This document shows, piece by piece, positions 1 to 8,493 of a stretch of DNA of 54,305 nucleotides. How positions within the stretch are numbered: the stretch's first letter is position 1; each line of letters opens with the position of its first letter. The position numbers and the translations under genes are program-made. The notes under the pieces are model-generated. The model was not told where the DNA came from. It searched no databases and saw nothing but the letters and a program-made list of their open reading frames with translations. The DNA is from an uncultured Eubacteriales bacterium (lineage in GTDB: Bacteria > Bacillota > Clostridia > Oscillospirales > Acutalibacteraceae): positions 1 to 54,305 of the forward strand of contig ONJD01000012.1 in NCBI GenBank assembly GCA_900317985.1, in the 5' to 3' direction.

Positions 1-1392
1 GGCGACGGCTTCGTCGATGGTGCCGCGGGTACAGGCTTCTTCGCACTTGCGGTTACAGACACGACCGCAGACTGCCGGGAACGGGTTCTCTCTCTTGATG
101 AGCTCGAGAGCCTCGTCATAGCGGCCTTCCTTGGCCATCTGCAGGTAACCCTGAATGGCGATGTGCGCCGGGCAGGCAGACTTACAGGGAGCGGTACCGG
201 TCTCGTAGCACTCTTCGCGGTTGGTGTCTCTGTAGTCGGCGTTCCAGCGGTTCTTGAGCCAGATGTGCTCTGCGGGATCCTCACGGAAGTCATAGGTCTG
301 TTCGGAGCCGTCTTTGCACTTCAGTTTCTGGCCGAGACGGACAGCGCCGGCCGGGCAGTACTGGACGCAGCGGCCGCAGGCGACGCAGTTGTTCGGGTCG
401 ACCTTCGCGGTGTAAGCGGACGCTTCCATGTTCGGGGTGTTGAACAGCATCGCGGTACGAAGGGCGTTACAGATCTTGACGTCGCAGTTGCAGATAGCGA
501 AGATCTTGTCCTTACCGTCAACGTTCGTGACCTGGTGGACAAAGCCGTTCTTCTCAGCCTGCTCGAGGATGCGGTATACTTCTTCTTTGGTGATGTGATG
601 GGAACCGGAGGTCTTGGACTCGCAGCAGTAGTCTGCGAAGTCGCCCATGGAAATACACCAGTGGTTCGGGTCGTCGGTGCAGCCGACGCCGCGCTCTGCG
701 CGCTCAAGACGGCAGGTGCAGGGGCCGACGCCGTACTGACCGTCGTACTTCTCGATCCAGTAGGAGATGTGCTCGATATCGACGGACTTGTTCTCGGTCT
801 CGATGGCCTTCTCGACGGGGATGACGTGCATGCCGGAGCCTGCGCCGCCCTCGGGGATCATCTGAGTCAGACCGACCGGGCCGAAGCCTTCGAACGGAAG
901 GTAGGTGGACAGTTCGAACATCTCGGCGAATTCCGGATGATCTTCATACCACTCGGGATGCTCGTTCAGGATCTCAGCACTGCCGGGAACGAAGTTCTTG
1001 ACGGAGTACTTCTTGACATGCTGGGGGTTCTCCCAGTCCCACTCGACGACGCCGTAGTAGCCGAGCTCTTCGAGTTTGTAGTTGAGGTAGTCTTTATCGA
1101 AGCCGGTCTTGGCCTGGATCTCTTCGAAAGTCTTCGCTTTCCGAAGTTCCATGGCGAGCATGATCTTGGCGCCGTCTTCATCGACGACGGGTTCCAGACC
1201 ATAGTAGTCCGGTGCGCGACCGTCGAGTTTCTTGAACATACGGTCGGTCGGGATGTGAGCCGCCTTCATGAGGTTCGGTCTCGGATTGTCGGTACCATAG
1301 TTACCAAACTGATGTTTGGTATCGTCTCCGATTCGGCCGCCAAGGGCTTCCTTCGGAGTAAAGAAATATTTCTTGGTCTTCAGGTTTGCCAT
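1..1392 (-). CDS. Fe-S/FAD oxidoreductase, GltD-like (C-terminus outside window)
   Basis: The first 464 codons of a larger flavoprotein are visible; the frame is still open at position 1. The N-terminal ~330 residues hold a Cys-rich region (C225-x-C227, C301-x-C303, C308) followed by a ferredoxin-type cluster motif C336-x2-C339-x2-C342-x3-C346-P. A second Cys set, C403-x3-C407 and C442-x3-C446-x3-C450-x3-C454, matches the Fer4_20 domain that precedes the FAD/NAD(P)-binding part of glutamate synthase small-subunit-like proteins. The FAD part should lie beyond the window edge. The start at 1392 has a GGAAGGGAG ribosome site. It lies 17 bases after the small amidohydrolase-like gene and is probably co-transcribed with it. 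Likely role: electron transfer between NAD(P)H and an unknown partner in the cytoplasm. The substrate cannot be told. Confidence 0.8.
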   Translation of the reverse strand, partial: MANLKTKKYFFTPKEALGGRIGDDTKHQFGNYGTDNPRPNLMKAAHIPTDRMFKKLDGRAPDYYGLEPVVDEDGAKIMLAMELRKAKTFEEIQAKTGFDKDYLNYKLEELGYYGVVEWDWENPQHVKKYSVKNFVPGSAEILNEHPEWYEDHPEFAEMFELSTYLPFEGFGPVGLTQMIPEGGAGSGMHVIPVEKAIETENKSVDIEHISYWIEKYDGQYGVGPCTCRLERAERGVGCTDDPNHWCISMGDFADYCCESKTSGSHHITKEEVYRILEQAEKNGFVHQVTNVDGKDKIFAICNCDVKICNALRTAMLFNTPNMEASAYTAKVDPNNCVACGRCVQYCPAGAVRLGQKLKCKDGSEQTYDFREDPAEHIWLKNRWNADYRDTNREECYETGTAPCKSACPAHIAIQGYLQMAKEGRYDEALELIKRENPFPAVCGRVCNRKCEEACTRGTIDEAVA

Positions 1393-1409
1393 ATTCGTTC
1401 TCCCTTCCC

Positions 1410-1847
1410 TTACAGTTCTTCGCCGTCAACGTACGCTGCCAGGATCTTGGTGACCGGTTTGCGGTCCACCAGCATGAAGGTAGCGGGGCTTCCGACTTTC
1501 AGGAACTCGATCTTGTCATAGCCGAATCCGGTCAGTTCACGGACGGTCTTCTCGATCGGTTTTCCGGCTTTTTCACCGGCGATGATCGCATCGAGCTGTT
1601 TCTCGAACTTGGCCATATCCATCGGGGCATCGATGCCGGGGACGAGATATGCTTTCCAGCCCTGGGCCAGAGTGTAGTCGCCTTCCTTGTAGTCGACGAT
1701 CTTGTCCATGGAAGCTTCCTGATCCATGATGGTGTTCTCACCGTGGGCGATGAACGTGACTTCGCCGTTTTCGCAGACGACGTCTCCCCAATACGGGAAC
1801 CAGCCACTGCCGTCAACGATCAGAACGTTTTTGAGCATTAATTTCAT
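1410..1847 (-). CDS. Barrel-less amidohydrolase-like small protein
   Basis: 145 residues. The N-terminus (MLKNVLIVDGSG, from residue 4) and the C-terminus (LKVGSPATFMLVD ... VTKILAAYVDGEEL) look like the two halves of the small beta-sandwich domain of amidohydrolases such as D-aminoacylase or dihydroorotase. Between them a remnant LVPGIDAPMDM sits where the family has its PGxIDxHxH metal motif, but the histidines are missing and the ~300-residue TIM barrel is absent. It therefore cannot be a conventional metallo-hydrolase. It is the first gene of an operon with the Fe-S oxidoreductase and has its own promoter and operators upstream. An accessory or scaffold role for the flavoprotein is only a guess. 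The domain assignment rests on motif resemblance by eye. Confidence 0.7.
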   Translation of the reverse strand: MKLMLKNVLIVDGSGWFPYWGDVVCENGEVTFIAHGENTIMDQEASMDKIVDYKEGDYTLAQGWKAYLVPGIDAPMDMAKFEKQLDAIIAGEKAGKPIEKTVRELTGFGYDKIEFLKVGSPATFMLVDRKPVTKILAAYVDGEEL

Positions 1848-1877
1848 AATATACCTCCCTAACCTGACGGGTCGTTC

Positions 1878-1894
1878 TTCTGGTCTGACCAGAA
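1878..1894. promoter_or_regulatory. FadR/GntR-like palindromic operator 1
   Basis: Perfect inverted repeat TTCTGGTC-T-GACCAGAA, centred about 32 bases downstream of the predicted start of transcription. The core TGGTCnGACCA is the type of site bound by FadR-subfamily GntR regulators. The regulator itself is not in the window. Confidence 0.6.
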
Positions 1895-1924
1895 CAGACT
1901 CCGCCTGTTATTCTAACAGTAAGT

Positions 1925-1953
1925 ATTATATAACAATATACAGGAATTGTCTT
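1925..1953 (-). promoter_or_regulatory. Promoter of the amidohydrolase-like/oxidoreductase operon
   Basis: On the minus strand a perfect TATAAT (1925-1930) lies 17 bases from AAGACA (1948-1953), a partial -35. The expected transcription start is near 1918, about 70 bases before the start codon at 1847. Confidence 0.65.
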
Positions 1954-1963
1954 GGTCTAACCA
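1953..1963. promoter_or_regulatory. FadR/GntR-like palindromic operator 2
   Basis: TGGTCTAACCA, one base different from the core of the site at 1878-1894. It abuts the -35 box of the same promoter. The two centres are 72 bp apart, so the promoter is bracketed by the pair. Confidence 0.5.
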
Positions 1964-2029
1964 TTGCCCGCCGCAGAAATTCGTAAGAATGTCACAAATA
2001 GAGAGGAGCCTGTCATAGCAGTTTGCACA

Positions 2030-2073
2030 AAGAAAAAGAACGGCCCGTCCGGTCCGGCAGGACCAAACGGGCC
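2030..2073 (-). terminator. Rho-independent terminator of the nucleosidase gene
   Basis: Nested stem GGCCCGT/ACGGGCC around GGTCC-GGCA-GGACC, followed on the minus strand by a T-rich stretch (GTTCTTTTTCTTTG). Confidence 0.75.
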
Positions 2074-2113
2074 ATATCATATGAAGTCGTTGTTCCGTTG
2101 CAGCAAAACAGCC

Positions 2114-2797
2114 TCAGTCAAGCGCTTCGACCAGTGCCAGCAGGACTTCGGAGAGTGCCTTCTCGGCAAGGTCATTCAACTCGCGGTAGGAGCCGGAGGC
2201 ACTGTCGTCGGCGTCGTCCGAGATCTTCCGGACAGACAAGAATGGTGTCTCGAGACGGTCACAGACAGAGGCGATGGCCGCCGTCTCCATGTCGAAGGCC
2301 TCGATGTCGAACATCTCTTTATACTCCTGTTTCCGGACGGGGTCGGCGAGGAAAAAGTCTCCTGTGCCGAGGCGAGCCGGGAGGACCCCGTTCACGGTCA
2401 GCGCCGCGTCGAGCAGTTTCTGCGAGGGTTTGTGATAGCGGACTCCTCCGGGTTTCTCCCCGGCCTGGTAGCCGAAGACGGTGAGGTCAAAGTCGCACTC
2501 CACATAGGAAGTACCGGCGACGACGTTGCCCTTCGCGAGGTGCTGGATGGCGCCGGACAGACCGGCGTTCAGGACGCAGTCCACCTGATGGTCCAGGATG
2601 AGGACGGTGGCCGCAAAGGCGGCATTCACTTTGCCGATCCCGCACTCGACCGCGATGATCTCCGCGTTGTCCGTTTCATACCGGATGGTGTTCATCGGAC
2701 GTTTGGACAGCCAGGACCCGCCATTCTCGAGCGCGATCTCGGAAAAAGGCTGGAATTCCATTTCATCTGCAAAGATAAAACCGATCTTTTGTTTCAT
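2114..2797 (-). CDS. mtnN: 5'-methylthioadenosine/S-adenosylhomocysteine nucleosidase
   Basis: 227 residues, the usual length for the PNP/UDP phosphorylase-type MTA/SAH nucleosidases. It should hydrolyse the N-glycosidic bond of MTA and SAH to release adenine, linking SAM use to methionine and sulfur salvage. Visible motifs are GIGKVNAA (53-60), NAGLSG (77-82), FDMETAAIA (168-176) with the substrate-binding Met-Glu, and SDDAD (193-197) carrying the catalytic Asp. E12 sits where the second catalytic acid is expected. The gene stands alone between its own terminator and the divergent zapA promoter. A purine nucleosidase of related specificity is the alternative. Confidence 0.88.
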   Translation of the reverse strand: MKQKIGFIFADEMEFQPFSEIALENGGSWLSKRPMNTIRYETDNAEIIAVECGIGKVNAAFAATVLILDHQVDCVLNAGLSGAIQHLAKGNVVAGTSYVECDFDLTVFGYQAGEKPGGVRYHKPSQKLLDAALTVNGVLPARLGTGDFFLADPVRKQEYKEMFDIEAFDMETAAIASVCDRLETPFLSVRKISDDADDSASGSYRELNDLAEKALSEVLLALVEALD

Positions 2798-2863
2798 GTC
2801 TCTTCCTCCGCTTGGTTTCTTATGAATTTCCTTTATTATATACTTTTTTTCAAAACGTGGCTA

Positions 2864-2872
2864 TGCTATACT
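2864..2872 (+). promoter_or_regulatory. Extended -10 promoter of zapA operon
   Basis: TGCTATACT gives an extended -10 element, about 50 bases before the zapA start. The -35 region is only a T-run, so this is a moderate call. Confidence 0.45.
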
Positions 2873-2922
2873 GAATACCGTATCACCAACGCTTTTTTGC
2901 ACACACGAACAGGAGCATCATC

Positions 2923-3267
2923 ATGGAAAAAAAGAACGTCGTCATCCACATTGCCGGCAGTGAATATACCATCCTCACCGAGGAGGATCCGGCATACGTC
3001 GAAGCCCTTGCGGAGACACTCGACAAGGACATCACCGAGATCGTCGGCGCCAACCGCCGTCTCTCCATGACCCAGGCCGCCATCCTTGCCGCCCTGGACT
3101 ACGCGGACAAAGCCGCCAAAGAGTCCGAGGCCGCCGACAACCTTCGCGGTCAGATCAAAGAGTACCTGGAAGACTCCGCCCGCTACAAAATGGAAGCGGA
3201 AGTGGCCCGCCGGGACGTCGAACGTCTGCAGAGAGAGCTGAAAGACGCCAAAGCAAAACCCTTTTGA
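2923..3267 (+). CDS. zapA: Cell division protein ZapA
   Basis: 114 residues, with a short beta-rich head (VVIHIAGSEYTILTEEDPAY from residue 6) followed by a long helix rich in Ala, Glu and Lys that should form the coiled coil. This is the ZapA layout, in which dimers or tetramers bundle FtsZ filaments at the division site. The gene is first in a plus-strand run with the U32 protein 30 bases downstream, an order common in Bacillota. The start has an AGGAGC site nearby. Confidence 0.85.
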   Translation: MEKKNVVIHIAGSEYTILTEEDPAYVEALAETLDKDITEIVGANRRLSMTQAAILAALDYADKAAKESEAADNLRGQIKEYLEDSARYKMEAEVARRDVERLQRELKDAKAKPF

Positions 3268-3297
3268 AGGAGATTCCTGTAAAGGAGCCAGACGAAT

Positions 3298-5430
3298 ATG
3301 AGCAGAGGGCCTGAAGTCCTTGCCCCCGCGGGGAGCATGGACGCTCTTCGGGCTGCTGTGGAATGTGGTGCCGACGCCGTCTATCTGGGCGCCGGCCACT
3401 TCAATGCCCGAAGAAATGCCAGAAACTTCACCGAGGAAGAACTGGCGGAAGCAATCGAATACTGCCATGTGCGGGGCGTCAAAGTGCACCTGACTCTGAA
3501 CACGCTGGTCTCCGACGAAGAATTGCCTTTGGCGATCGACCTCATCGAGTCCGCATGCTCGCTCGGTGTCGACGCGCTCATCGTACAGGACCTGGGCGTA
3601 GCCGCCCTCGTCCGCGCCGCCGCTCCGGAGATGGAACTCCACGCTTCGACCCAGATGGCGGTCATGACCCCGGAGGGGTTCCGCGCCCTGGCAGACCTCG
3701 GGTTCACCCGCGCGGTCCTGCCGAGGGAGCTCTCGTATGAAGAGATCCTGTCCATCCGGGAGGCGACCGCGGACACCGGCCTCGAACTCGAGATGTTCAT
3801 CCACGGCGCGCTCTGCATGTGTGTCTCCGGCCAGTGCTATCTCAGCGCCACCATGGGCGGCCGCAGCGGCAACCGCGGTCTCTGTGCCCAGCCCTGCCGT
3901 CTGCGCTTTGCCGCGGAGGGCGGACGCCGCTCCGACCACGCCCTGTCCCTTCGGGACCTCTCGGCGGTCGAAGACATCCCGGAACTCTACGAGGCCGGGG
4001 TCCTGTCCTTCAAGATCGAAGGGCGCATGAAACGCCCCGAATATGTGGCCGCCGCGGTCACGGCCTGCCGCAACGCGGTGGACGGCATCCGCGATGACGC
4101 GCTCCTGCGCGACCTCGACGCCGTCTTCTCCCGCTCCGGCCACACCGACGGATACCTCAAAGGGCAGCTCGGCCACGACATGTTCGGCACCCGCCGGAAA
4201 GACGATGTCGTCGCCGCGGCTCCCATCTTAAAAGACCTCGAACAGCTTTATGTGAAAGAGACCCGGTCGACGCCGGTGTCCTTCGACTTCACCGCCCGAC
4301 TCGGAGCGCCGCTACAGCTGACGGCCGCGTGGACCGACCCGGAGACCGGGACCCCGCTTTCCGTTTCGGTCGACAGCGGAGACGTCCTTGCGGAGGCCGC
4401 ACAGAACGCGGCGACGACCGAAGAAAAGGTCGAAAAACAGCTGCGCAAGACCGGCGGGACCGGATTTGCCGCGGAAGAAGTCCATATCGCCCTGGACCCC
4501 GGTCTGTTCCTGCCGGTGTCCGCGCTCAACGACCTGCGCAGAAACGCGCTTGCCGCCCTGACGGAAACCATCCGTAAAAAAGCGGTCCGGCCGTTCGACC
4601 GGGCGCGCGCGGAACAGGTCCTGAAAGACGCTGGTTCCGGACACGCCAAAGGAGCGGAGCCGTCCGACATCATCCGGCTGCGAAGTGCCGGTCAGCTTCC
4701 GGGGACCGCATTCCTCATGGAGCACCAAGATCTCATCTGGGTCCTGCCCCTCGACACTCCGCTGTCCACCTTCAAAGACCTGAAGGCCGGGCAGATCCCG
4801 TTTGGCGTGGAGGTCCCGCGCGGTCTCTACGAGAACACCGACCGTGTCCGGACACAGTTGAGCACCGCTGTCCAATACGGCGCATCCTTCGCGTTCGCCG
4901 CCACTCTCGACAGTCTGGAACTGGCGAAGAATGCCGGCCTTCCGGTCCTCGGCAGCTTCACGATGAATGTGTTCAACCACATCGCGCGCTCCGAATATGA
5001 GCGCCTCGGCGTGAGCCGGATGACCCTGTCCCAGGAACTGACCTTCCGGCAGGTGGACGTGCTGCAGAGATACGGTACATCGCCACAGGGAGACGGTCTG
5101 CTCGTCTACGGGCGCTCGCCCCTCATGCTGACCCGCAACTGTCCCGACGGTCTTTCCCCGAAAGACTTTGCGAACGATGCCGCACCGGAACTCACGGACC
5201 GGAAAGGCATCCGCTTCCCCGTCGTGAAGAACGGCGACGCGTACGAGCTTTTGAACTCCCGTCCGCTCTACCTCGCCGACAGCCGGGACGTGCCCCGCGG
5301 GCTCTTCCGCCTCTGCTGGTTCACGACCGAGACGGAAGAAGAGGTGCGGGACATCCTGCAGGCTTACAAAGACGGGACCCACGCCGGGACCGAATTCACC
5401 AGAGGACTTTACCAAAAAGGAGTTTTATAA
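3298..5430 (+). CDS. U32 family protein (RlhA/TrhP-like, with long C-terminal domain)
   Basis: 710 residues. The N-terminal half is a peptidase U32 domain: VLAPAGSMDALRAAV at the start, and the family signature E165-M-F-I-H-G-A-L-C173 ... G-x-C180-Y-L-S, with C196 and C200 completing a likely Fe-S Cys set. The long C-terminal part matches the size of proteins carrying DUF3656. Despite the peptidase name, studied members (RlhA for 23S rRNA C2501, TrhP for tRNA U34) are prephenate-dependent RNA hydroxylation factors. The length favours the RlhA type, but I would not assign the target base. It sits between zapA and dut with a 30-base gap before and direct abutment after. Confidence 0.82.
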   Translation: MSRGPEVLAPAGSMDALRAAVECGADAVYLGAGHFNARRNARNFTEEELAEAIEYCHVRGVKVHLTLNTLVSDEELPLAIDLIESACSLGVDALIVQDLGVAALVRAAAPEMELHASTQMAVMTPEGFRALADLGFTRAVLPRELSYEEILSIREATADTGLELEMFIHGALCMCVSGQCYLSATMGGRSGNRGLCAQPCRLRFAAEGGRRSDHALSLRDLSAVEDIPELYEAGVLSFKIEGRMKRPEYVAAAVTACRNAVDGIRDDALLRDLDAVFSRSGHTDGYLKGQLGHDMFGTRRKDDVVAAAPILKDLEQLYVKETRSTPVSFDFTARLGAPLQLTAAWTDPETGTPLSVSVDSGDVLAEAAQNAATTEEKVEKQLRKTGGTGFAAEEVHIALDPGLFLPVSALNDLRRNALAALTETIRKKAVRPFDRARAEQVLKDAGSGHAKGAEPSDIIRLRSAGQLPGTAFLMEHQDLIWVLPLDTPLSTFKDLKAGQIPFGVEVPRGLYENTDRVRTQLSTAVQYGASFAFAATLDSLELAKNAGLPVLGSFTMNVFNHIARSEYERLGVSRMTLSQELTFRQVDVLQRYGTSPQGDGLLVYGRSPLMLTRNCPDGLSPKDFANDAAPELTDRKGIRFPVVKNGDAYELLNSRPLYLADSRDVPRGLFRLCWFTTETEEEVRDILQAYKDGTHAGTEFTRGLYQKGVL

Positions 5431-5868
5431 ATGAGTGAGACCATCCGCATCAAATACTTTACCGACCAGATCGAGAAACTGCGGTACATCGACGGGAAAT
5501 CCGACTGGATCGACCTGCGCGCCGCGGAAGACATCACCCTGAAGCAGGGAGAGTTCAAACTCGTTCCGCTCGGCGTTGCCATGAAACTGCCGGAAGGCTT
5601 CGAGGCCCATGTCGTCCCCCGCTCCTCGACGTTCAAGAACTTCGGGATCCTGCAGGTCAACTCGATGGGTGTCATCGACGCGTCCTACTGCGGAGACAAC
5701 GACCAGTGGTTCATGCCGGTTCTGGCGATGCGCGACACGGAGATCCGCGTCAACGACCGCATCTGTCAGTTCCGCATCATGAAGAACCAGCCGCAGATCG
5801 ACTTCGAGCTCGTCGAACACCTCGACGCGGAGGACCGCGGCGGCTTCGGTTCCACCGGGAAACAGTAA
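5431..5868 (+). CDS. dut: dUTP diphosphatase
   Basis: 145 residues with the five trimeric dUTPase motifs in order: IDLRAAED (27-34), PRSSTF (63-68), [14 protein letters not shown] (80-93, with the catalytic Asp), RICQFRI (near 110) and the flexible C-terminal RGGFGSTGK (136-144). It converts dUTP to dUMP and pyrophosphate, keeping uracil out of DNA and supplying thymidylate synthesis. The ATG follows the upstream stop codon directly, and its GGAG site lies in the end of the U32 gene, so the two are translationally linked. Confidence 0.95.
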   Translation: MSETIRIKYFTDQIEKLRYIDGKSDWIDLRAAEDITLKQGEFKLVPLGVAMKLPEGFEAHVVPRSSTFKNFGILQVNSMGVIDASYCGDNDQWFMPVLAMRDTEIRVNDRICQFRIMKNQPQIDFELVEHLDAEDRGGFGSTGKQ

Positions 5869-5881
5869 TTATTCCCGACTA

Positions 5882-5911
5882 TTGTAAGAAAACACTTTGA
5901 TGTGTTAAAAT
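5882..5911 (+). promoter_or_regulatory. Promoter of the antiporter gene
   Basis: TTGTAA (5882-5887), an 18-base spacer, then TAAAAT (5906-5911), about 40 bases before the ATG at 5958. Confidence 0.5.
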
Positions 5912-5957
5912 GATAAAGTCATACTTATAGTTTGAGAAAGCTATTGGAGGTATCTTT

Positions 5958-7614
5958 ATGAGTCAGAAAGTCTCGGTGAAGGTCAACATCGGCTCGACTT
6001 CGACGCAGCCGACTCCGGAACCGTCACCCGTCAAGGAACCCGCTCAAAAGAAAAAGTTCAAACTGACCGGGATCCAGATCGGGGCCATCTGCTTCGTGGT
6101 GCTCTTCGGCATCATCTGCGCAGTCCTGTCCCCCATCACCGCCGCTTCCGGCACCCTGTGGGCCCTGTTCCCGCCGGTCGTCGCCATCGGCCTCGCCCTC
6201 ATCACGAAAGAAGTCTATTCGTCCCTGCTGATCGGTACCCTCGTCGGTCTTCCTCGGCATCATCGTCTCCCTGCTCAACAAGTCGGGCGGCTCCGCCGCG
6301 TTCGGCCGCTGGGCGCAGGAACACATCAAGACCAGAGTCGGTGCCATGCTCGCCACCTTCGCGCTCGGCGTCCTCATCTTCATCGATGACTACTTCAACT
6401 GCCTGACCGTCGGTGCCGTCATGCGTCCCGTCACGGACTCCCATAAAGTCTCCCGTGCGAAACTTGCTTACCTGATCGACGCCACCGCGGCGCCCGTCTG
6501 CATGATCGCGCCCATCTCCTCCTGGGCCGCAGCCGTTTCCGGCTCCGTCGACCCGGAGACCGCCGGCATGTCGGGCATCAAGCTCTTCTGCATGGCCATC
6601 CCCTACAACTTCTACTCTCTGCTGTCTCTCGTCTTCATCATCGCGATCTGCCTGATGAAGTTCGATTACGGTCCGATGAGACGCCATGAGTGGAACGCCC
6701 TCAACAAGAACGACCTCTTCACCGAAGGCGAGCGCGCCGAAAGTGTCGAAGTCAAGTTCAATGAGAAATCGAAGATCATGGACCTCGTCCTTCCGGTCAT
6801 CGTCCTCATCTTCTGCTGCGCATTCGCCATGATCTACGTCGGCGGCTTCTTCGACGGCGTCGACTTCATCACCGCGTTCTCCGACACCGACGCGACGGTC
6901 GCTCTTCCCTGGGGCGCCATCATCGCTCTGGTGTTCACCATCATCTACCTGATCGCACGGAAACTCATCACCTTCAAGGATGCCATGAAGAGCGTTCCCG
7001 AAGGCTTCATCGCCATGATTGCCCCCATCATCATCCTGACCCTGGCCACTTCTCTGAAGAACCTGACCACCGGTGAAGAGATCCTCAACGCTTCCGCTTT
7101 CGTCGAAGGCGCTATGAGCAGCGTTGCCGCCGGACTGCAGTCCCTGCTGCCCGCCATCATCTTCCTCGTCGCGGTATTCATCGCGTTCGCGACCGGTACT
7201 TCCTGGGGTACCTTCGGTATCCTCATCCCCATCGTCACCACGGTCTTCCACGACCCGACCAACCCGCTCTTCATCATGGGCATCTCCGCCTGTCTCGCGG
7301 GCGCCGTCTGCGGTGACCACTGCTCCCCCATCTCCGATACGACCATCATGTCCTCGGCCGGTGCGGAGTCCGACCATCTGAACCACGTCAACACCCAGCT
7401 GCCCTATGCGCTGACCGTTGCCGGCATCTCCTTCGTTTCCTTCATCATCGCGGGTTACATCCAGAGTGTCGTGTTCAGCCTTCCGATCGCCATCCTTCTG
7501 ACCATCGCCACCCTCTTCATCCTGAAGGGCACCATCGGCAAGAAGGAATTCGATCCGAACAAAGTCTCCAAAGGCCTTCTGTCCCAGGAGACGCTCGACA
7601 AGATGAACGACTAA
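5958..7614 (+). pseudogene. NhaC-type Na+/H+ antiporter, frame-disrupted
   Basis: The first frame (from 5958) encodes a charged N-terminus and two or three membrane helices up to ...SSLLIGTLVG near 6245. From there the family-like sequence continues only in the next frame, as VFLGIIVSLLNKSGGSAAFG, and runs to the stop at 7614 with typical NhaC features (LIFIDDYFNCLTVGAVMRPV, AAPVCMIAPISSWAA, GTSWGTFGILIP, GDHCSPISDTTI). In intact relatives I would expect a loop and helix of roughly 30-40 residues between these two stretches, so the change looks like a deletion with a frame change rather than a single slipped base. If intact the protein would exchange Na+ for H+ or a related solute. The product as written is broken. 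Confidence 0.8.
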
Positions 7615-7643
7615 ATCGCCCACCTTGTCCCACAGACAAAACG

Positions 7644-7677
7644 AAACACCTGAGTCGAACGACTCAGGTGTTTTTCT
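7644..7677. terminator. Bidirectional terminator between antiporter and SDR genes
   Basis: Perfect 13-bp stem AAACACCTGAGTC / GACTCAGGTGTTT with a GAAC loop. It is followed by TTTTCTTT on the plus strand and by a T-rich stretch on the minus strand, so it can serve both convergent genes. Confidence 0.9.
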
Positions 7678-7689
7678 TTGGTTGGATGT

Positions 7690-8418
7690 TCAGATGACGA
7701 TGCCGCCGTTGACGCCGAGGACCTGGCCGGTCATGAAGGTGGACCGGGGGCCGGCGAGGAAGACCGCGACGTTCGCGATGTCCCGGGGCGTGCCGAGCCG
7801 CATGAGCGGGGTCTCGTCGATGAGCTCCTGCATGGTCTCTTCGGAGTGCATGGCGTTCATCTTCGTGTCGATGACACCGGGGGCGATGCAGTTGACCCGA
7901 ATGTTGGAGGGGCCGACCTCCTTGGCCAGCGCTTTGGTCATGCCGATGATGGCGGCCTTGGAGGCGGAGTAGATGACTTCACAGGAACCGCCGACCTGAC
8001 CCCACATGGAGGAGATGTTGATGATGCTCCCCTTCTGGTTGCGGATCATGTACGGCAGGAACGCGCGGGTCGTGAGGAACGTGCTTTTCACGTTCGTGTC
8101 CATGACGCGGTCGTACTCTTCGAGCGATACATCGCCAAAGAGCATCTGGGAGGAGACGCCGGCGTTGTTGACGAGGACGTCCGGTTCGCCGATGCGCTCG
8201 ATGACTTCGCGTTCGAGGAGCATGACGTGCTGTTCGGAGGTGAGGTCCGCCGAGAAGGCGCTGGCCATCCCGCCGCCGCGGGTGATCTCATAGGCGAGCT
8301 CCTCGGCAGCTTCCTTGTTTTCATGGAAGCAGAGCGCCACTTTGTAGCCCTTCTGGGCATAGGCTCTGGCGATGGCCTGCCCGATGTCGCCGGACGCGCC
8401 GGTGATGACTGCGTTCAT
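7690..8418 (-). CDS. Short-chain dehydrogenase/reductase, FabG-like
   Basis: 242 residues from the ATG at 8418, chosen because an AGGAGG lies just upstream. Classical SDR features are present: nucleotide-binding TGASGDIG (6-13), NNAG (84-87), catalytic Ser in NISSMWG (134-140), and the Y150-x3-K154 pair in YSASK. The C-terminus (GQVLGVNGGIVI) is the usual FabG-like ending. It should reduce or oxidise a carbonyl or alcohol with NAD(P)(H) in the cytoplasm. With no fatty acid genes beside it, FabG itself is less likely than a related 3-oxoacyl or sugar reductase. Confidence 0.85.
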   Translation of the reverse strand: MNAVITGASGDIGQAIARAYAQKGYKVALCFHENKEAAEELAYEITRGGGMASAFSADLTSEQHVMLLEREVIERIGEPDVLVNNAGVSSQMLFGDVSLEEYDRVMDTNVKSTFLTTRAFLPYMIRNQKGSIINISSMWGQVGGSCEVIYSASKAAIIGMTKALAKEVGPSNIRVNCIAPGVIDTKMNAMHSEETMQELIDETPLMRLGTPRDIANVAVFLAGPRSTFMTGQVLGVNGGIVI

Positions 8419-8440
8419 ACACGGCCTCCTTTCGAGGTCT

Positions 8441-8476
8441 TGAAAAAGCACTCCGCCGGGCATGCGGGCGGAGTGC
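8441..8476 (-). terminator. Terminator of the lipoprotein gene
   Basis: 10-bp stem GCACTCCGCC / GGCGGAGTGC followed on the minus strand by TTTTTC. It lies between the lipoprotein and the SDR genes. Confidence 0.85.
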
Positions 8477-8493
8477 GGATGTCACATGTTCTG

